NCBI GenBank assembly: GCA_002457195.1
Contig: NTJU01000003.1
Coordinates: 1 to 38,300 of the forward strand
Reading direction: 5' to 3'
Length of the DNA stretch: 38,300 nt
From: Marine Group II euryarchaeote MED-G33
GTDB taxonomy: Archaea > Thermoplasmatota > Poseidoniia > Poseidoniales > Thalassarchaeaceae
In this document: piece after piece, positions 16,580 through 26,272 of the stretch
Position numbering within the stretch: the first letter of the stretch is position 1
Layout: each line of letters opens with the position of its first letter
Notes under the pieces: model-generated
Database searches by the model: none
Told to the model about the DNA's origin: nothing
What the model saw: only the letters and a program-made list of their open reading frames with translations
Position numbers and translations under genes: made by a program

Positions 16580-16897
16580 ATGAAAAATAAAACCCTGAAA
16601 ATAGGCGTTAGAATGATGCTTGTCATGAGTGTGCTGTTTATCTTAACCGGTATTGTAGCAGCTCAGACAGGAGATTCAGCAGACAACGTAAACACAGAAA
16701 ATGCATACAAGATGATCGGTGCAGGTCTTGCACTCGGTCTAACTGGAATCGGAACCGGTATGAGCCAAGGTCAAATTGGCGCAGCCGCAGTCGGCATGCT
16801 TGCCGAAGACAAGGACCGATTCACTCATGCATTGATCTTTACAGCTCTGCCTGAGACCATCGTTCTGTTCGGTTTCTTGGCCATGTTCCTGCTCTGA
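16580..16897 (+). CDS. atpK: A-type ATP synthase subunit K (proteolipid c)
   Basis: The 105-aa proteolipid builds the rotor ring. A signal-peptide-like N-terminus (MKNKTLKIGVRMMLVMSVLF...VAAQ) is followed by one helical hairpin: helix one contains GTGMSQGQIGAAAVGM and helix two carries the ion-binding glutamate in LPETIVLFGF. One glutamate per hairpin means a full complement of binding sites. The typical Tyr of Na+-binding rings is replaced by Phe, which leans to protons but does not prove it. The true start is the ATG at 16580 with ggagg eight bases upstream; the longer open frame upstream overlaps subunit I. A hairpin spans its stop codon. Confidence 0.92.
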   Translation: MKNKTLKIGVRMMLVMSVLFILTGIVAAQTGDSADNVNTENAYKMIGAGLALGLTGIGTGMSQGQIGAAAVGMLAEDKDRFTHALIFTALPETIVLFGFLAMFLL

Positions 16898-16904
16898 GCA
16901 GAAC
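16885..16904 (+). other. RNA hairpin across the subunit K stop codon
   Basis: The mRNA can fold ctgct-ctg-agcag (16889-16901) and, past a single bulged base, gtt/aac, with the stop TGA in the loop and right arm. It lies between the genes for subunit K, needed in many copies, and subunit E, needed in two. A stability or processing role is inferred. Confidence 0.35.
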
Positions 16905-16942
16905 GGTCAAAACCACTGATACGACTCAAAATGGAATGTGTG

Positions 16943-17509
16943 ATGATGTCTCTAGATGCGTTAGCTGACGAAATTGCCGCTCAGGCAAAGGCGGAAGCCA
17001 AAGCCCTCAAAGATGGGGCCAAGAAAACGGCCAAATCATTGAACAAAGAGGCTGAGGCCGAGGTCGCAGAAATCCGAGATGCCTTGGTATCTCGGGCTGA
17101 GCGAGAAGCCACACAGCTCTCAAAGGAACTCGTTGCATCCTCTCGACAGGACAACCAGAAGCGCCAACTCATTGCAAGAGCAAGTGAGTTGAACGCGACC
17201 TGGGATGCTGTCAAGGCAGAGGTTGGTTCAGCCAAACTATCTGGCCGAGCCACCCTGGTCAAGGCGCTTGTCGCCGAGGCCAAGAAAGAGGGAGATGGCA
17301 TGACTATGCGTCCTGTCTCCATCGATCGTAAAGCCCTCGAGATGGAAGCAAAGGGATTCAATTTTGGAGCTGATATCGACGGACTAGGCGGATTCACTCT
17401 CGAATCTGCAGATGGTTCGATCGTACTAGATTACAGATTTGACAACCGCCTAGAAGAGGCTTGGAAAGCCAGCTTGGCATCTGTCAATGAAACGCTATTT
17501 GGAAATTAA
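16943..17509 (+). CDS. atpE: A-type ATP synthase subunit E
   Basis: This 188-aa subunit has the typical layout: a long Ala/Lys/Glu-rich N-terminal helix (about 8-90) that pairs with subunit H, then a compact C-terminal alpha/beta domain (VKALVAEAKK... to LEEAWKASLASVNETLF) that grips the top of the A1 head. Three in-frame ATGs (16931, 16943, 16946) are possible; 16943 has a gga element at a suitable distance, and proteins of this family commonly begin with MSLD-like sequence. Confidence 0.88.
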   Translation: MMSLDALADEIAAQAKAEAKALKDGAKKTAKSLNKEAEAEVAEIRDALVSRAEREATQLSKELVASSRQDNQKRQLIARASELNATWDAVKAEVGSAKLSGRATLVKALVAEAKKEGDGMTMRPVSIDRKALEMEAKGFNFGADIDGLGGFTLESADGSIVLDYRFDNRLEEAWKASLASVNETLFGN

Positions 17510-17522
17510 GTGAGGTGTTTGA

Positions 17523-18569
17523 ATGGTTCGAATCAACAATGGTCGCAGTAACGTGGCCAATGCCGCTGCACGTGCAAAAACACGTAGAGCAGGCTTGATT
17601 GATTCCACACGGATGCGCCAATTACTCCAACAAGGACCCGATACAATCGGTATTTCCATCGGTGATATGGGATATCGAAATGAAATCGATTTGTATGCAC
17701 CTAGGTTGTCTGGTGCAGATCTAATTGAAGCAGCTCTGAACCACAATTTGGATGCTGACCTTGCGACTGTGCTTGGCTTCTGCCAGGGACGTCTCAAAGG
17801 CACAGTTGCCGTGTATGTTACGCGATTCTCATTTCAGAATGCAAAGACCGTCTTACGCGCGATACATAGTGGGGCGGATATCGAAATAGTCGCTGGTCAG
17901 GTTCTTCCTGAAGAAAATGCAAGTAACAGTGACTGGCTTGATATTGTTCGGAACTGTGACACTCTAAGTGATGCAGTTACTGCGATGTCGGGAACCGCTT
18001 GGGGGCACGCACTTGCTCGTTTAGAGCCTGATGCAACCCTTCAAGAAATGGAAGACATGCTCGACTCTGCATACTATCGAGATGCATTGGATGCAGTTCG
18101 CGGACCCGATAGCCCCCCGCTCTTAGAGCGATATATCCAAGTTGAAATTGATCATCGAAATATCATCAATCAATTCCGAGGTGTTCGCCAAGGAATCAAT
18201 GGTGAAAATCGCGATGCAATGATGATTGGAGGTGGAAAAATTTCCAAAGCAGTTCTCAAAACTGCATCATTAGCTGATTCAAATGTAGGTGTGCTCGAGG
18301 CCCTCTGCCGAGCCCCTTCGTTTGATGACAATGGATTCGATGATGCGATTCAGGCTTCTGCGACAAGTCTAGACCCTGTGGTCACGCTGTTGCAGGAACA
18401 ACGCAACTCAATGATGCGTCGTTTCTCATACCTGAATCCGTTATCGGCATTCCCCGTAATACACTACATCGAGAGCAAAGTGCTCGAGGTGCAAAACATC
18501 CGCTTGCTTGTGCGTGGCAAGGCGGCAGGCCTCTCTGATGAGGTCATTGAAGCGCACATGAATCTGTGA
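17523..18569 (+). CDS. atpC: A-type ATP synthase subunit C (central stalk, V-type d)
   Basis: This 348-aa helical protein is the socket that connects the rotor ring to the central shaft. It shows the three-fold repeat of helical units of V/A-type C subunits, with features such as NVANAAARAKTRRAGLI at the start, IQVEIDHRNIINQFRGVRQG in the middle (family: D--N----RG---G) and PLSAFPVIHYIESKVLEVQN at the end (family: PL----GY---KE-E--NIR). The ATG follows gtgaggtg. It lies between subunits E and F as in other euryarchaeal operons. Confidence 0.92.
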   Translation: MVRINNGRSNVANAAARAKTRRAGLIDSTRMRQLLQQGPDTIGISIGDMGYRNEIDLYAPRLSGADLIEAALNHNLDADLATVLGFCQGRLKGTVAVYVTRFSFQNAKTVLRAIHSGADIEIVAGQVLPEENASNSDWLDIVRNCDTLSDAVTAMSGTAWGHALARLEPDATLQEMEDMLDSAYYRDALDAVRGPDSPPLLERYIQVEIDHRNIINQFRGVRQGINGENRDAMMIGGGKISKAVLKTASLADSNVGVLEALCRAPSFDDNGFDDAIQASATSLDPVVTLLQEQRNSMMRRFSYLNPLSAFPVIHYIESKVLEVQNIRLLVRGKAAGLSDEVIEAHMNL

Positions 18570-18578
18570 GGTGAATGA

Positions 18579-18878
18579 ATGGAAATTGCTGTAGTCGGTA
18601 CTTCTGAATTCACTCTAGGATTCCAGCTTGCAGGCGTTAATCGCTTGCACAATCCCGAAGGTGATGAGGAACTTGCATCTACAATGCGAAATTTACTCAG
18701 CCAGAAGGATATTGGCATTGTCGTGATTGATAGTGCTGATCTAATTCGCTTGTCTGACAGGCTGCGTTCGCAGATTGCAGATAGCATTACGCCCACAGTA
18801 TTGGGCATTGGGACCGAGGAGGATAACACCCTCCGCGAGTCGATTAAATCGGCGCTCGGCGTCGATCTATGGAAGTGA
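18579..18878 (+). CDS. atpF: A-type ATP synthase subunit F
   Basis: The 99-aa subunit F is a small CheY-like alpha/beta protein that sits on the central stalk and can modulate activity. The start MEIAVVGTSEFTLGFQLAG is the family signature (VIGD-ETV-GFRLAGV), followed by DIGIVVIDSADLIRL. It begins nine bases after subunit C with gaggtga upstream. Its conserved C-terminal segment ends in VDLWK. Confidence 0.9.
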   Translation: MEIAVVGTSEFTLGFQLAGVNRLHNPEGDEELASTMRNLLSQKDIGIVVIDSADLIRLSDRLRSQIADSITPTVLGIGTEEDNTLRESIKSALGVDLWK

Positions 18879-18903
18879 TTCCAAAAAAAGGAAGTGACAA
18901 AAA

Positions 18904-20646
18904 ATGAGTGATGAAAATGGAGTGATTTACCGTATATCTGGACCAGTGGTGACGGCCACGGGCATTCGTTCGCGGATGTATGAAGTTGTACGCGTAGGGC
19001 ATGAAGGATTGATGGGCGAAGTGATCGAACTACACGGTGACAAGTCTGTAATTCAAGTGTATGAAGATACGTCTGGCATCCGTCCAGGCGAGCCGGTGGT
19101 ACGCACCGGTCAGACGCTATCGGTTCAGTTGGGCCCAGGTCTGCTAACGCAGATTTACGATGGAATCCAACGCCCACTACCGGTATTGGAGAAGACCATG
19201 GGCACCTTCATCGAACGTGGTGTCGATGCTGATGGTCTCGACCTTGAGAAGGTCTGGGACTTTGAGGCGACCGTATCGGTCGGCGATGAAGTCGCTCCAG
19301 GTGCCGTGATTGGGACGGTTCAAGAAACAGAAACCATTGTCCACAAAGTCATGCTTCCTCCAAACCACAGTGGCAAAGTAGCCAGTATTGAGAGCGGATC
19401 GTTCAACGTCACTCAGACGGTCTGTACTCTAGAAGATGGTACTGAGATTCAAATGATGCAAAAATGGCCGGTTCGAACACCTCGACCATACCACCAGAAG
19501 TATGCGCCAGATACCCCACTCATCACCGGTATGCGCATTCTCGATTTCCTGTTCCCCCTTGCTAAGGGTGGTGCTGCTGGAATCCCTGGTCCATTCGGTT
19601 CAGGGAAGACGGTAACACAGCAATCGCTGGCCAAGTATTCCGATGCACAAATCGTGGTTTACATCGGCTGCGGTGAGCGTGGTAATGAAATGACGGAAGT
19701 GTTGGATGAGTTCCCTCACTTGATTGACCCGAACACGGGTAAACCGTTGATGAATCGTACCGTGATGATTGCAAACACCTCAAACATGCCTGTGGCTGCA
19801 CGTGAAGCATCCGTTTACACGGGAATCACAATTGCAGAATATTTCCGTGACATGGGCTACGATGTAGCATTGATGGCCGATTCGACCAGTCGATGGGCAG
19901 AAGCAATGCGTGAAATCAGCAGTCGCCTTGAAGAAATGCCTGGTGAGGAGGGATATCCTGCATATTTGTCCAGCAGATTGGCCGAATTCTACGAGCGCGC
20001 AGGCCGTGTTGAAACCCTTGAGGGTGAAGATGGGTCTGTGACTGTAATTGGTGCGGTGTCCCCACCTGGTGGTGACATCAGCGAGCCAGTATCACAGGGT
20101 ACACTTCGAATCGTCAAGGTGTTTTGGGGATTGGACGCAGGTTTGGCGCGACAACGTCACTTCCCAGCAATCAATTGGTTGAGTTCATACTCACTATACC
20201 CACAGAGCCTAGATCAGTGGTTCCGAGATAATATTGCTACAGATTTCCCGGAGATTCGAACTGAAATCAGCAGTCTTCTCCAAGTGGAAGCTGAGTTGCA
20301 AGAAATTGTTCAGTTGGTGGGTTCCGATGCATTGCCTGTGGATCAACAGTTGACCCTTGAAGTCGCACGAATGATTCGTGAATTCTTCCTACAGCAAAAT
20401 GGATTCCATGATGTGGATGCATACACGGGCCTAGAGCAACAATACAAGATGGCTAAGGCTATTTTGACATTCCAAGATTCAGCCAAGAAGGCACTAGCAG
20501 CCGGTGGACTGTTGGAGGACGTTGTCAACGTCCCTGCAAGAACCAACCTAATGCGTGACCGATTTGAGCCGGGATATGTCGATCGAGTCGACGGTTTAGT
20601 CGATGAGATGAACCAACAAATAGCCGCTGCGGCGGAGGAAAACTGA
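18904..20646 (+). CDS. atpA: A-type ATP synthase catalytic subunit A
   Basis: This 580-aa subunit carries the catalytic ATP sites of the A1 hexamer. The A-type P-loop GPFGSGKT is at 229-236, the catalytic glutamate lies in [11 protein letters not shown], and [10 protein letters not shown] and [14 protein letters not shown] are the usual conserved blocks. The non-homologous insert of about 90 residues that distinguishes A from F-type beta is present (about 115-200). No intein interrupts the gene, which is worth noting because archaeal atpA is a common intein site. Length is normal. Confidence 0.97.
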   Translation: MSDENGVIYRISGPVVTATGIRSRMYEVVRVGHEGLMGEVIELHGDKSVIQVYEDTSGIRPGEPVVRTGQTLSVQLGPGLLTQIYDGIQRPLPVLEKTMGTFIERGVDADGLDLEKVWDFEATVSVGDEVAPGAVIGTVQETETIVHKVMLPPNHSGKVASIESGSFNVTQTVCTLEDGTEIQMMQKWPVRTPRPYHQKYAPDTPLITGMRILDFLFPLAKGGAAGIPGPFGSGKTVTQQSLAKYSDAQIVVYIGCGERGNEMTEVLDEFPHLIDPNTGKPLMNRTVMIANTSNMPVAAREASVYTGITIAEYFRDMGYDVALMADSTSRWAEAMREISSRLEEMPGEEGYPAYLSSRLAEFYERAGRVETLEGEDGSVTVIGAVSPPGGDISEPVSQGTLRIVKVFWGLDAGLARQRHFPAINWLSSYSLYPQSLDQWFRDNIATDFPEIRTEISSLLQVEAELQEIVQLVGSDALPVDQQLTLEVARMIREFFLQQNGFHDVDAYTGLEQQYKMAKAILTFQDSAKKALAAGGLLEDVVNVPARTNLMRDRFEPGYVDRVDGLVDEMNQQIAAAAEEN

Positions 20647-20658
20647 GGAGGAATTTGA

Positions 20659-22038
20659 ATGAGTGGAAAGGAATATCGAACAATTACAGACGTCAAAGGA
20701 CCTCTTGTTTTCCTAGAGAAGACAGAACCAGTAGCATTTGGTGAAATCGTACAATTGCGCCTTACAGATGGCACCATGAAGAATGGACAAGTTTTGGATA
20801 CAAGCGATGATATGGTTGTCGTACAAGTTTTCGAAGGCACAGCCGGTGTTGATTTGGGTAGCAGTGTAAAATTCATGGGCGATGTGTTCAAACTCCCTGT
20901 GAGCAAGGATTTGATCGGACGCATTCTCGATGGAGCAGGACGCCCACGTGACGGTGGCCCAGCCATCGTTGCTGAAGGTGAAGCAGACATCATTGGTGCT
21001 GCAATTAACCCATACAGCCGACAATCACCTCACGATTTCATCCAAACTGGAATCAGTGCTATCGATTGCTGCACAACCCTTGTTCGTGGACAGAAGTTGC
21101 CCATTTTCAGTGCTTCAGGTCTACCGCACAATGACATTGCTCTACAGATTGCACGTCAAGCCAAGTTGAAGGGTAGCGATGAAGAATTCATTGTGGTATT
21201 CTGTGCGATGGGAATTACAGCAGAAGAATACAATTTCTTCCGTAGTGACCTAGAGCGAACTGGTGCACTGGAAAATGCCGTACTATTCGTCAACCTAGCT
21301 GACGATCCTGCTGTCGAACGCCTGATTACACCTCGACTTGCATTGACTGCAGCCGAATACCTTGCTTTCGAGCAGGATTACCACGTTCTGGTGGTTTACA
21401 CGGACGTCACAAACTACTGTGATGCACTGCGTCAAATTGGTGCAGCACGTGAAGAAGTGCCAGGACGTCGTGGTTACCCCGGATACATGTATACTGATTT
21501 GGCCATGCTTTACGAGCGCGCCGGTTTGGTGAAGGGCAAGAAGGGAAGTATCACACAATTCCCAATTCTAACCATGCCTGGTGATGATATCACGCACCCG
21601 ATTCCTGACCTTTCAGGATACATCACAGAAGGACAAATTGTGATTTCTCGTGAATTGCATGGTTCAGGTATCTATCCACCGATCAACGTACTTCCAAGCC
21701 TATCTCGATTGATGGGTGGCTGTATTGGTGAGAAGACAACCCGCGAAGATCACAAATCGGTATCTGATCAGATGTATGCTGCATACGCCCAAGGACGTGA
21801 ACTCCGAGGTCTTGTGGCAATTGTCGGTGAGGATGCATTGAATGAACGTGACAAGCAACTGCTTGATTTCTCTGGATTGTTTGAGGACAAGTTCCTTCGC
21901 CAGAGCCGAGATGAAAACCGTTCAATCGACGAAACTCTCGATTTGTGTTGGGATTTGATGCAGAATATTTCCACCAAGTATCTGGTTCGCTTAGACCAGA
22001 AGTGGATTGACAAGTACCACCCTACTGAAAAGAAGTGA
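20659..22038 (+). CDS. atpB: A-type ATP synthase subunit B (non-catalytic)
   Basis: The 459-aa subunit B alternates with A in the head. It lacks a true P-loop: the equivalent position reads [10 protein letters not shown], as in all archaeal and vacuolar B subunits. Conserved blocks include [29 protein letters not shown] and [12 protein letters not shown] ribosome site ggagga lies in the 12-bp gap after subunit A. Ordinary length and composition. Confidence 0.97.
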   Translation: MSGKEYRTITDVKGPLVFLEKTEPVAFGEIVQLRLTDGTMKNGQVLDTSDDMVVVQVFEGTAGVDLGSSVKFMGDVFKLPVSKDLIGRILDGAGRPRDGGPAIVAEGEADIIGAAINPYSRQSPHDFIQTGISAIDCCTTLVRGQKLPIFSASGLPHNDIALQIARQAKLKGSDEEFIVVFCAMGITAEEYNFFRSDLERTGALENAVLFVNLADDPAVERLITPRLALTAAEYLAFEQDYHVLVVYTDVTNYCDALRQIGAAREEVPGRRGYPGYMYTDLAMLYERAGLVKGKKGSITQFPILTMPGDDITHPIPDLSGYITEGQIVISRELHGSGIYPPINVLPSLSRLMGGCIGEKTTREDHKSVSDQMYAAYAQGRELRGLVAIVGEDALNERDKQLLDFSGLFEDKFLRQSRDENRSIDETLDLCWDLMQNISTKYLVRLDQKWIDKYHPTEKK

Positions 22039-22071
22039 ATTGGTCATTGAAAGGATTTGGAGGTGAGAATC

Positions 22072-22689
22072 ATGGCACTGGACATCAAACCCACGCGCTC
22101 GGAACTCATCAATCTCAAGCGTCGTATCAAGCAAACACAGAATGGATACAATCTGTTGAAGTTGAAGCGTGACGGTTTGTTCCACGAATTCCGGACACTA
22201 CTTTCTGAAATGATTGAAGCCAGAGAAGGTCTGGTTTCGACATATCGTGGAGCCGTACAAGCGATTAGTTTGGCAGGTGCCATCGAAGGTGGTTTGGCGG
22301 TCAAGAGTGCCGCGATCGCGATTTCAAATCGACCGGAGGTTGAAGTCAAGCCGCGAAATATCATGGGTGTCGTCGTTCCAAGTGTTGAGGGTACAAACCT
22401 GACCAGCACAATGAGTGAGCGAGGCATGGGTCTAATCGGCGGTTCCGCCTACATAGATGAAGCCGCAGACGCCTATTCTGATTTGATTGGGAATATCGTA
22501 AAGGCGGCTGAAATGGAAGCCACATTGAAGCGACTACTCGTTGAGATTGAAGCGACAAAGCGTCGTGTCAACGCTTTGGAATTCAAGGTCATTCCAGAGA
22601 TGAAGGAAGCACAATCATTTATTCAACTTCGACTTGAAGAAATGGAGCGTGAAGAGACGTTCCGCCTCAAGAGATTCAAGAATAAATAA
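22072..22689 (+). CDS. atpD: A-type ATP synthase subunit D (central stalk shaft)
   Basis: The 205-aa subunit D is the rotating shaft, made of long N- and C-terminal helices that form a coiled coil. The N-terminus PTRSELINLKRRIKQTQNGYNLLKLKRD matches the family pattern (PT---L--LK--L--A--G--LLK-KRD); the C-terminus (RRVNALEFKVIPEM) has the second family motif. The ATG at 22072 follows a near-perfect ribosome site ggaggtga (22059-22066). Last gene of the operon, followed by a hairpin. Confidence 0.94.
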   Translation: MALDIKPTRSELINLKRRIKQTQNGYNLLKLKRDGLFHEFRTLLSEMIEAREGLVSTYRGAVQAISLAGAIEGGLAVKSAAIAISNRPEVEVKPRNIMGVVVPSVEGTNLTSTMSERGMGLIGGSAYIDEAADAYSDLIGNIVKAAEMEATLKRLLVEIEATKRRVNALEFKVIPEMKEAQSFIQLRLEEMEREETFRLKRFKNK

Positions 22690-22690
22690 T

Positions 22691-22707
22691 CAGAACCTAT
22701 GGTTCTG
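22691..22707 (+). terminator. Short hairpin ending the ATP synthase operon
   Basis: The inverted repeat cagaacc-tat-ggttctg begins two bases after the subunit D stop and is followed by a T-rich run (ctttgacttt). Like the hairpins after the RPA operon and the HemC-like gene, it has a 7-bp stem and 3-nt loop. Confidence 0.55.
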
Positions 22708-22731
22708 CTTTGACTTTGCATAAGCGTGGGT

Positions 22732-22739
22732 CATATATC
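22732..22739 (+). promoter_or_regulatory. TATA-like box before the S2P-like gene
   Basis: catatatc lies about 40 bases before the ATG at 22776, placing transcription start near 22760 with a short leader carrying the gaggtgag ribosome site. It is directly downstream of the operon-ending hairpin, which suits a new transcription unit. Confidence 0.4.
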
Positions 22740-22775
22740 GGTTGAGGGGTCGCAAGTCCCAACAGAGGTGAGGCT

Positions 22776-25313
22776 ATGGGCGAGTCAGAGGCGATTGAAT
22801 CCATCCGCATCGACGCCGAATTGTGGTCTCATCGAGATCTTTTGGAACGAATCATTGGTCGTTTTTTCCATGTTGACGAAGAAATGCCTGATGTGGAAAT
22901 CGGTTGGCAGGTCAAACTCAAAGCCACTCAAGAAAACGCTGATACAGCCCTCAACGCACTGAACAAACACTTACGAGGTCTTTCTTGGATTGCGGTTCTA
23001 CAAGAGGGGAATCCCTACGACCTCGTCATTTTACCAGAGCCTCCGCAAGGCGAAGGGCTCTCAAGTGGGCAAGTCACAGCGGTTTGGATGGTGTTCACAT
23101 TTTTCTTGTCACTTGCTGGTGCTGCGTGGTTACAATTACAAGATCCAACCCTCCAATTAACGAACTCGGATTTACTCATTGAATCATTTTGCTGGTTTGC
23201 ACTTCCAATTTCGCTTGTCATGCTCATCGGGAGTGAATCACGCCGTAGATTTGCACTTAGAAACGGAGTCGATTTGGGGCACCACATCCCTCTTGCCGTC
23301 CCTTTCTTGATGACGCCTGCTGCCCCAATTTGGCCATTTGGAGTGATTGGATTTACAAGCCAAAGGCGGATGGATATGATGACTTTTTGGGATCGTAAAT
23401 CATTGGCAGTGATCTCTTTAATCGCTCCTTTGACAATGGTGATCTCTGGAACGATATTCACAATTGTTGGGTTTTGGATGACTTCTAACACTTCACCAAA
23501 TTTTGAAACTACTGCTCCATTCGTAGAACCATCCCTTGTCTCTGATTTGTTACTGAGTTTGATCCTAACTTCGGAGGAGGTGTCTCTTCGTTCAGTTTGG
23601 CTTCACCCCCTCGGTCTAGCAGGAATCAGTCTCGGGATGATGGGTTGGATTCTTCTGTTACCATTGCCTGGTTTTCCTGGTGACCGTCTTCTTTCAGCTC
23701 TATTGAATCCAGGGGAAATGGAGGATGGTGGTACGCAAACATGGCTTTTCGTTGGTATTCTTGCTGCGGGAATCTACGTTCTACTAAATGGTGGATTTTG
23801 GCCTTGGTTGGCCCTAATCATGCTGGGGGCATGGCGTCGATTTAGTCTCGAATCAATATCGACTCCATTCGTGTTGAACGAATCTATTGGCTTCGATAGC
23901 AGTGCAAAGAATCGCATTGGGATTGCCATGGTGGCCTTGCTTTTGCTGGGTTTCCCTGGGGTGATGCCGGTCGGTCAATTGGAAAATTGGGATTCAGGCC
24001 TCGATACTTCTGAATGGCCAACGGAGGTATCTTTTGCACCGGGTGATTCGGGGATGATTGAATTCCCTCTGGAGACCATTGGAATCATCCCAATTGATGT
24101 TGAATTCCAAGTTACTTTCACAGGAAGGGAGCCTATGGCGCATTGGGATGCTTGTGGTGAGCATATTCTCGATTTAATTGCAAACTGTAAATTCGAAGAC
24201 ATTGGACCACTGTCGAATCAGTCTTACACAATCGAATACAGCGTTTGGGAGGTAGATATGCAATCTACATCTCCCTTTACAATGAATTTGTATTGGTTTG
24301 AGGATCTTGAACCCCACACCCATTCAGTCGCGTTTACCCCCTCGAACCGACCTGCACCTGCCGCACAGCAGTGGACATGGGATGGGGATTGGGATAATCC
24401 CCAGTATTGTATCGAAATTCTTCTTGATGAAGTGATGCCCGGGAATTTGTCTGTGGAGTCTCCAGGTTTCTCTTTCGCAGGTGACTCCATCCTGCCGCTG
24501 AATATTGGAGAAAATCAGACAGTTTGTATGAATGGGGTGTTGGGCTCTGCACACACACTCTGGCCATCTTTGGTAGGGGATACGATGGAGGCCCCAATTC
24601 TGAAAGCTACGATGGATGATGGGAGTGAATTCAATTGGAGGCTGGAAATTGCAGAGCAGCACTTGCAAATGTTTGCAGGTTCATATCCTGCATCAGAATT
24701 ATTCCACTATCCTTCGATGGGGACTCATGTCGATCTATTCCTTATCCACCTCGAAGAGGATGAGCCAATTCACTGTCCTATTGGCGCCCCTTCGATAAAT
24801 GCAAATGTGAGTTGGCAAACTGTTGATGAGAATGGTACTTGGATTTGGAATTTATCCGAGATACCTCATGGAATCTATTCCCCTAATACCCCACATTCTG
24901 ATAATGGGACAATCATCCTACCCGAAGATGGTAATTTGTTGATGTGCCGTTTTGGTGGAATCTCTGATTATCACCATCTTCAGCAATATGCACTGGCCGA
25001 ACTAAATCCAGCACCCGCAGCCATCACTTCATACGAAGGAATGGTTTTCCTACCCCATACATCTCCAATAAAGAACCACGGGGATGCTCCAGTATTCATC
25101 GAAGTCGAGCAAGCGACATTCGGTGGTCAATCAAATTTGAGTCTGAGTTCATTTACACTACAACCTGGTGAAGAATGGACATTCGATTCCGCACCCCTTG
25201 TACAACATGTGAACAATGGGTTCCAGCCATATTTCTGGCTTGAATCTACTTCGGAACATTGGATTCTACACTTTGTCAGCCACTGCGAAGATCCCGATGG
25301 ATGTGAGTTCTGA
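22776..25313 (+). CDS. Site-2-protease (M50/EGY)-like membrane protein without zinc site
   Basis: This 845-aa protein resembles archaeal/plant EGY-type M50 proteases in layout: a cytoplasmic N-terminal alpha/beta domain (about 10-90), a membrane core (about 100-400) and a large extracytoplasmic C-terminal part (about 405-845) rich in Trp, Asn and beta-type sequence. In the core the HExxH helix is replaced by SESRR (153-157), followed by FALRNGVDLGHHIPLAVPFL and an FGVIGF segment that match the family's post-motif loop. LHPLGLAG (276-283) and LLLPLPGFPGDR (293-304) match HPLA-AG and LNLLP-GQLDGG, with the zinc-ligand Asp replaced by Pro. It is therefore probably a non-proteolytic relative. Its stop overlaps the start of ketopantoate reductase (TGATG). 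Confidence 0.78.
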   Translation: MGESEAIESIRIDAELWSHRDLLERIIGRFFHVDEEMPDVEIGWQVKLKATQENADTALNALNKHLRGLSWIAVLQEGNPYDLVILPEPPQGEGLSSGQVTAVWMVFTFFLSLAGAAWLQLQDPTLQLTNSDLLIESFCWFALPISLVMLIGSESRRRFALRNGVDLGHHIPLAVPFLMTPAAPIWPFGVIGFTSQRRMDMMTFWDRKSLAVISLIAPLTMVISGTIFTIVGFWMTSNTSPNFETTAPFVEPSLVSDLLLSLILTSEEVSLRSVWLHPLGLAGISLGMMGWILLLPLPGFPGDRLLSALLNPGEMEDGGTQTWLFVGILAAGIYVLLNGGFWPWLALIMLGAWRRFSLESISTPFVLNESIGFDSSAKNRIGIAMVALLLLGFPGVMPVGQLENWDSGLDTSEWPTEVSFAPGDSGMIEFPLETIGIIPIDVEFQVTFTGREPMAHWDACGEHILDLIANCKFEDIGPLSNQSYTIEYSVWEVDMQSTSPFTMNLYWFEDLEPHTHSVAFTPSNRPAPAAQQWTWDGDWDNPQYCIEILLDEVMPGNLSVESPGFSFAGDSILPLNIGENQTVCMNGVLGSAHTLWPSLVGDTMEAPILKATMDDGSEFNWRLEIAEQHLQMFAGSYPASELFHYPSMGTHVDLFLIHLEEDEPIHCPIGAPSINANVSWQTVDENGTWIWNLSEIPHGIYSPNTPHSDNGTIILPEDGNLLMCRFGGISDYHHLQQYALAELNPAPAAITSYEGMVFLPHTSPIKNHGDAPVFIEVEQATFGGQSNLSLSSFTLQPGEEWTFDSAPLVQHVNNGFQPYFWLESTSEHWILHFVSHCEDPDGCEF

Positions 25314-26272
25314 TGCGTGTAGCCGTTCTTGGTGTCGGGGCAATTGGTGGCTTAGTCGCATCTCGTCTGGCTCGTTCCGGTTGCGAAGTGTTGCTATGTG
25401 CTCGTGGGGAAACCGCTCAGGCTCTAGCAGCGGTTGGCCTACTGCTCGATACACCAGATGGTCGTACGATTGCATTGGCTCCAGATCGTTGGTCTGTTTT
25501 TGACACCAATCAACAAGAGATACCTGTTGAAATTCAGGGTTGGGCAGATTATGCAATTCTATGTGGTAAAAGTTACGACATCGCGGAATTGTGTAAAATT
25601 ACAGATACGATTCTTTCTTTGAATGGAGTCGCTATGTGCCTTTCAAATGGGATTGGTCACATGGAAAAGTTGGCCAATTTTGTGGGTAAACATCGCGTTC
25701 TTGGGGCCTCGACCACACATGGGGCTATCCGAATTGGTCCAGGGGAAGTCCACTGGACAAGCCGAGGGACCCTCGTGATGGGTGGTTTGGCTGGTAGTGA
25801 CCTCGAACCGGTCGAACCACGAATTGACAGTTTGATGTCCGCTTTGGATGAAGCCGGTTTGAACCCTATTTGGTCAGAGGATATTGACAAAACAATTTGG
25901 TCGAAATTATTGCTTAATGTGGCCATAAACCCAGTTTGCGCAATCTCGGGTGTATTGAATGGCGAGATGCTCCTTCAACCCGAGTTGTTCGAAACCGGTC
26001 TTGCAGCGATGGAAGAAGCCGCGCGTATCGCTACTGCAGAGGGGGTGGATTTGTCAGATTTTGACTTGGCCCAATCATTGGAAGATCTTTGTCGGGCGAC
26101 AGCTGACAATCGTGTGAGCATGTTACAGGATATCATGGGGGGGCGCCAAACAGAAATTGATTCCATCTGCGGGGAGGTTGTCAAGCGCGGTGAAGCCCTG
26201 GGTATCCCTACCCCTCGAAACCAAACATTGCATGCTCTTGTCAAGGGAATCGAGCAGAGTACACGAGTTTAG
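25313..26272 (+). CDS. panE: 2-dehydropantoate 2-reductase
   Basis: This 319-aa NADPH-dependent reductase converts ketopantoate to pantoate on the way to coenzyme A. The N-terminal Rossmann motif is VLGVGAIGGLVASRLARSG; the middle has TTHGAIRIGPGEVHWT, the conserved catalytic-lysine region is DIDKTIWSKLLLNVAINP, and NRVSMLQDIMGGRQTEID is the family's C-terminal signature. It starts on the last base of the preceding gene's stop, so translation is coupled. Its stop overlaps by 4 bp with that of the convergent nadB. Confidence 0.93.
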   Translation: MRVAVLGVGAIGGLVASRLARSGCEVLLCARGETAQALAAVGLLLDTPDGRTIALAPDRWSVFDTNQQEIPVEIQGWADYAILCGKSYDIAELCKITDTILSLNGVAMCLSNGIGHMEKLANFVGKHRVLGASTTHGAIRIGPGEVHWTSRGTLVMGGLAGSDLEPVEPRIDSLMSALDEAGLNPIWSEDIDKTIWSKLLLNVAINPVCAISGVLNGEMLLQPELFETGLAAMEEAARIATAEGVDLSDFDLAQSLEDLCRATADNRVSMLQDIMGGRQTEIDSICGEVVKRGEALGIPTPRNQTLHALVKGIEQSTRV

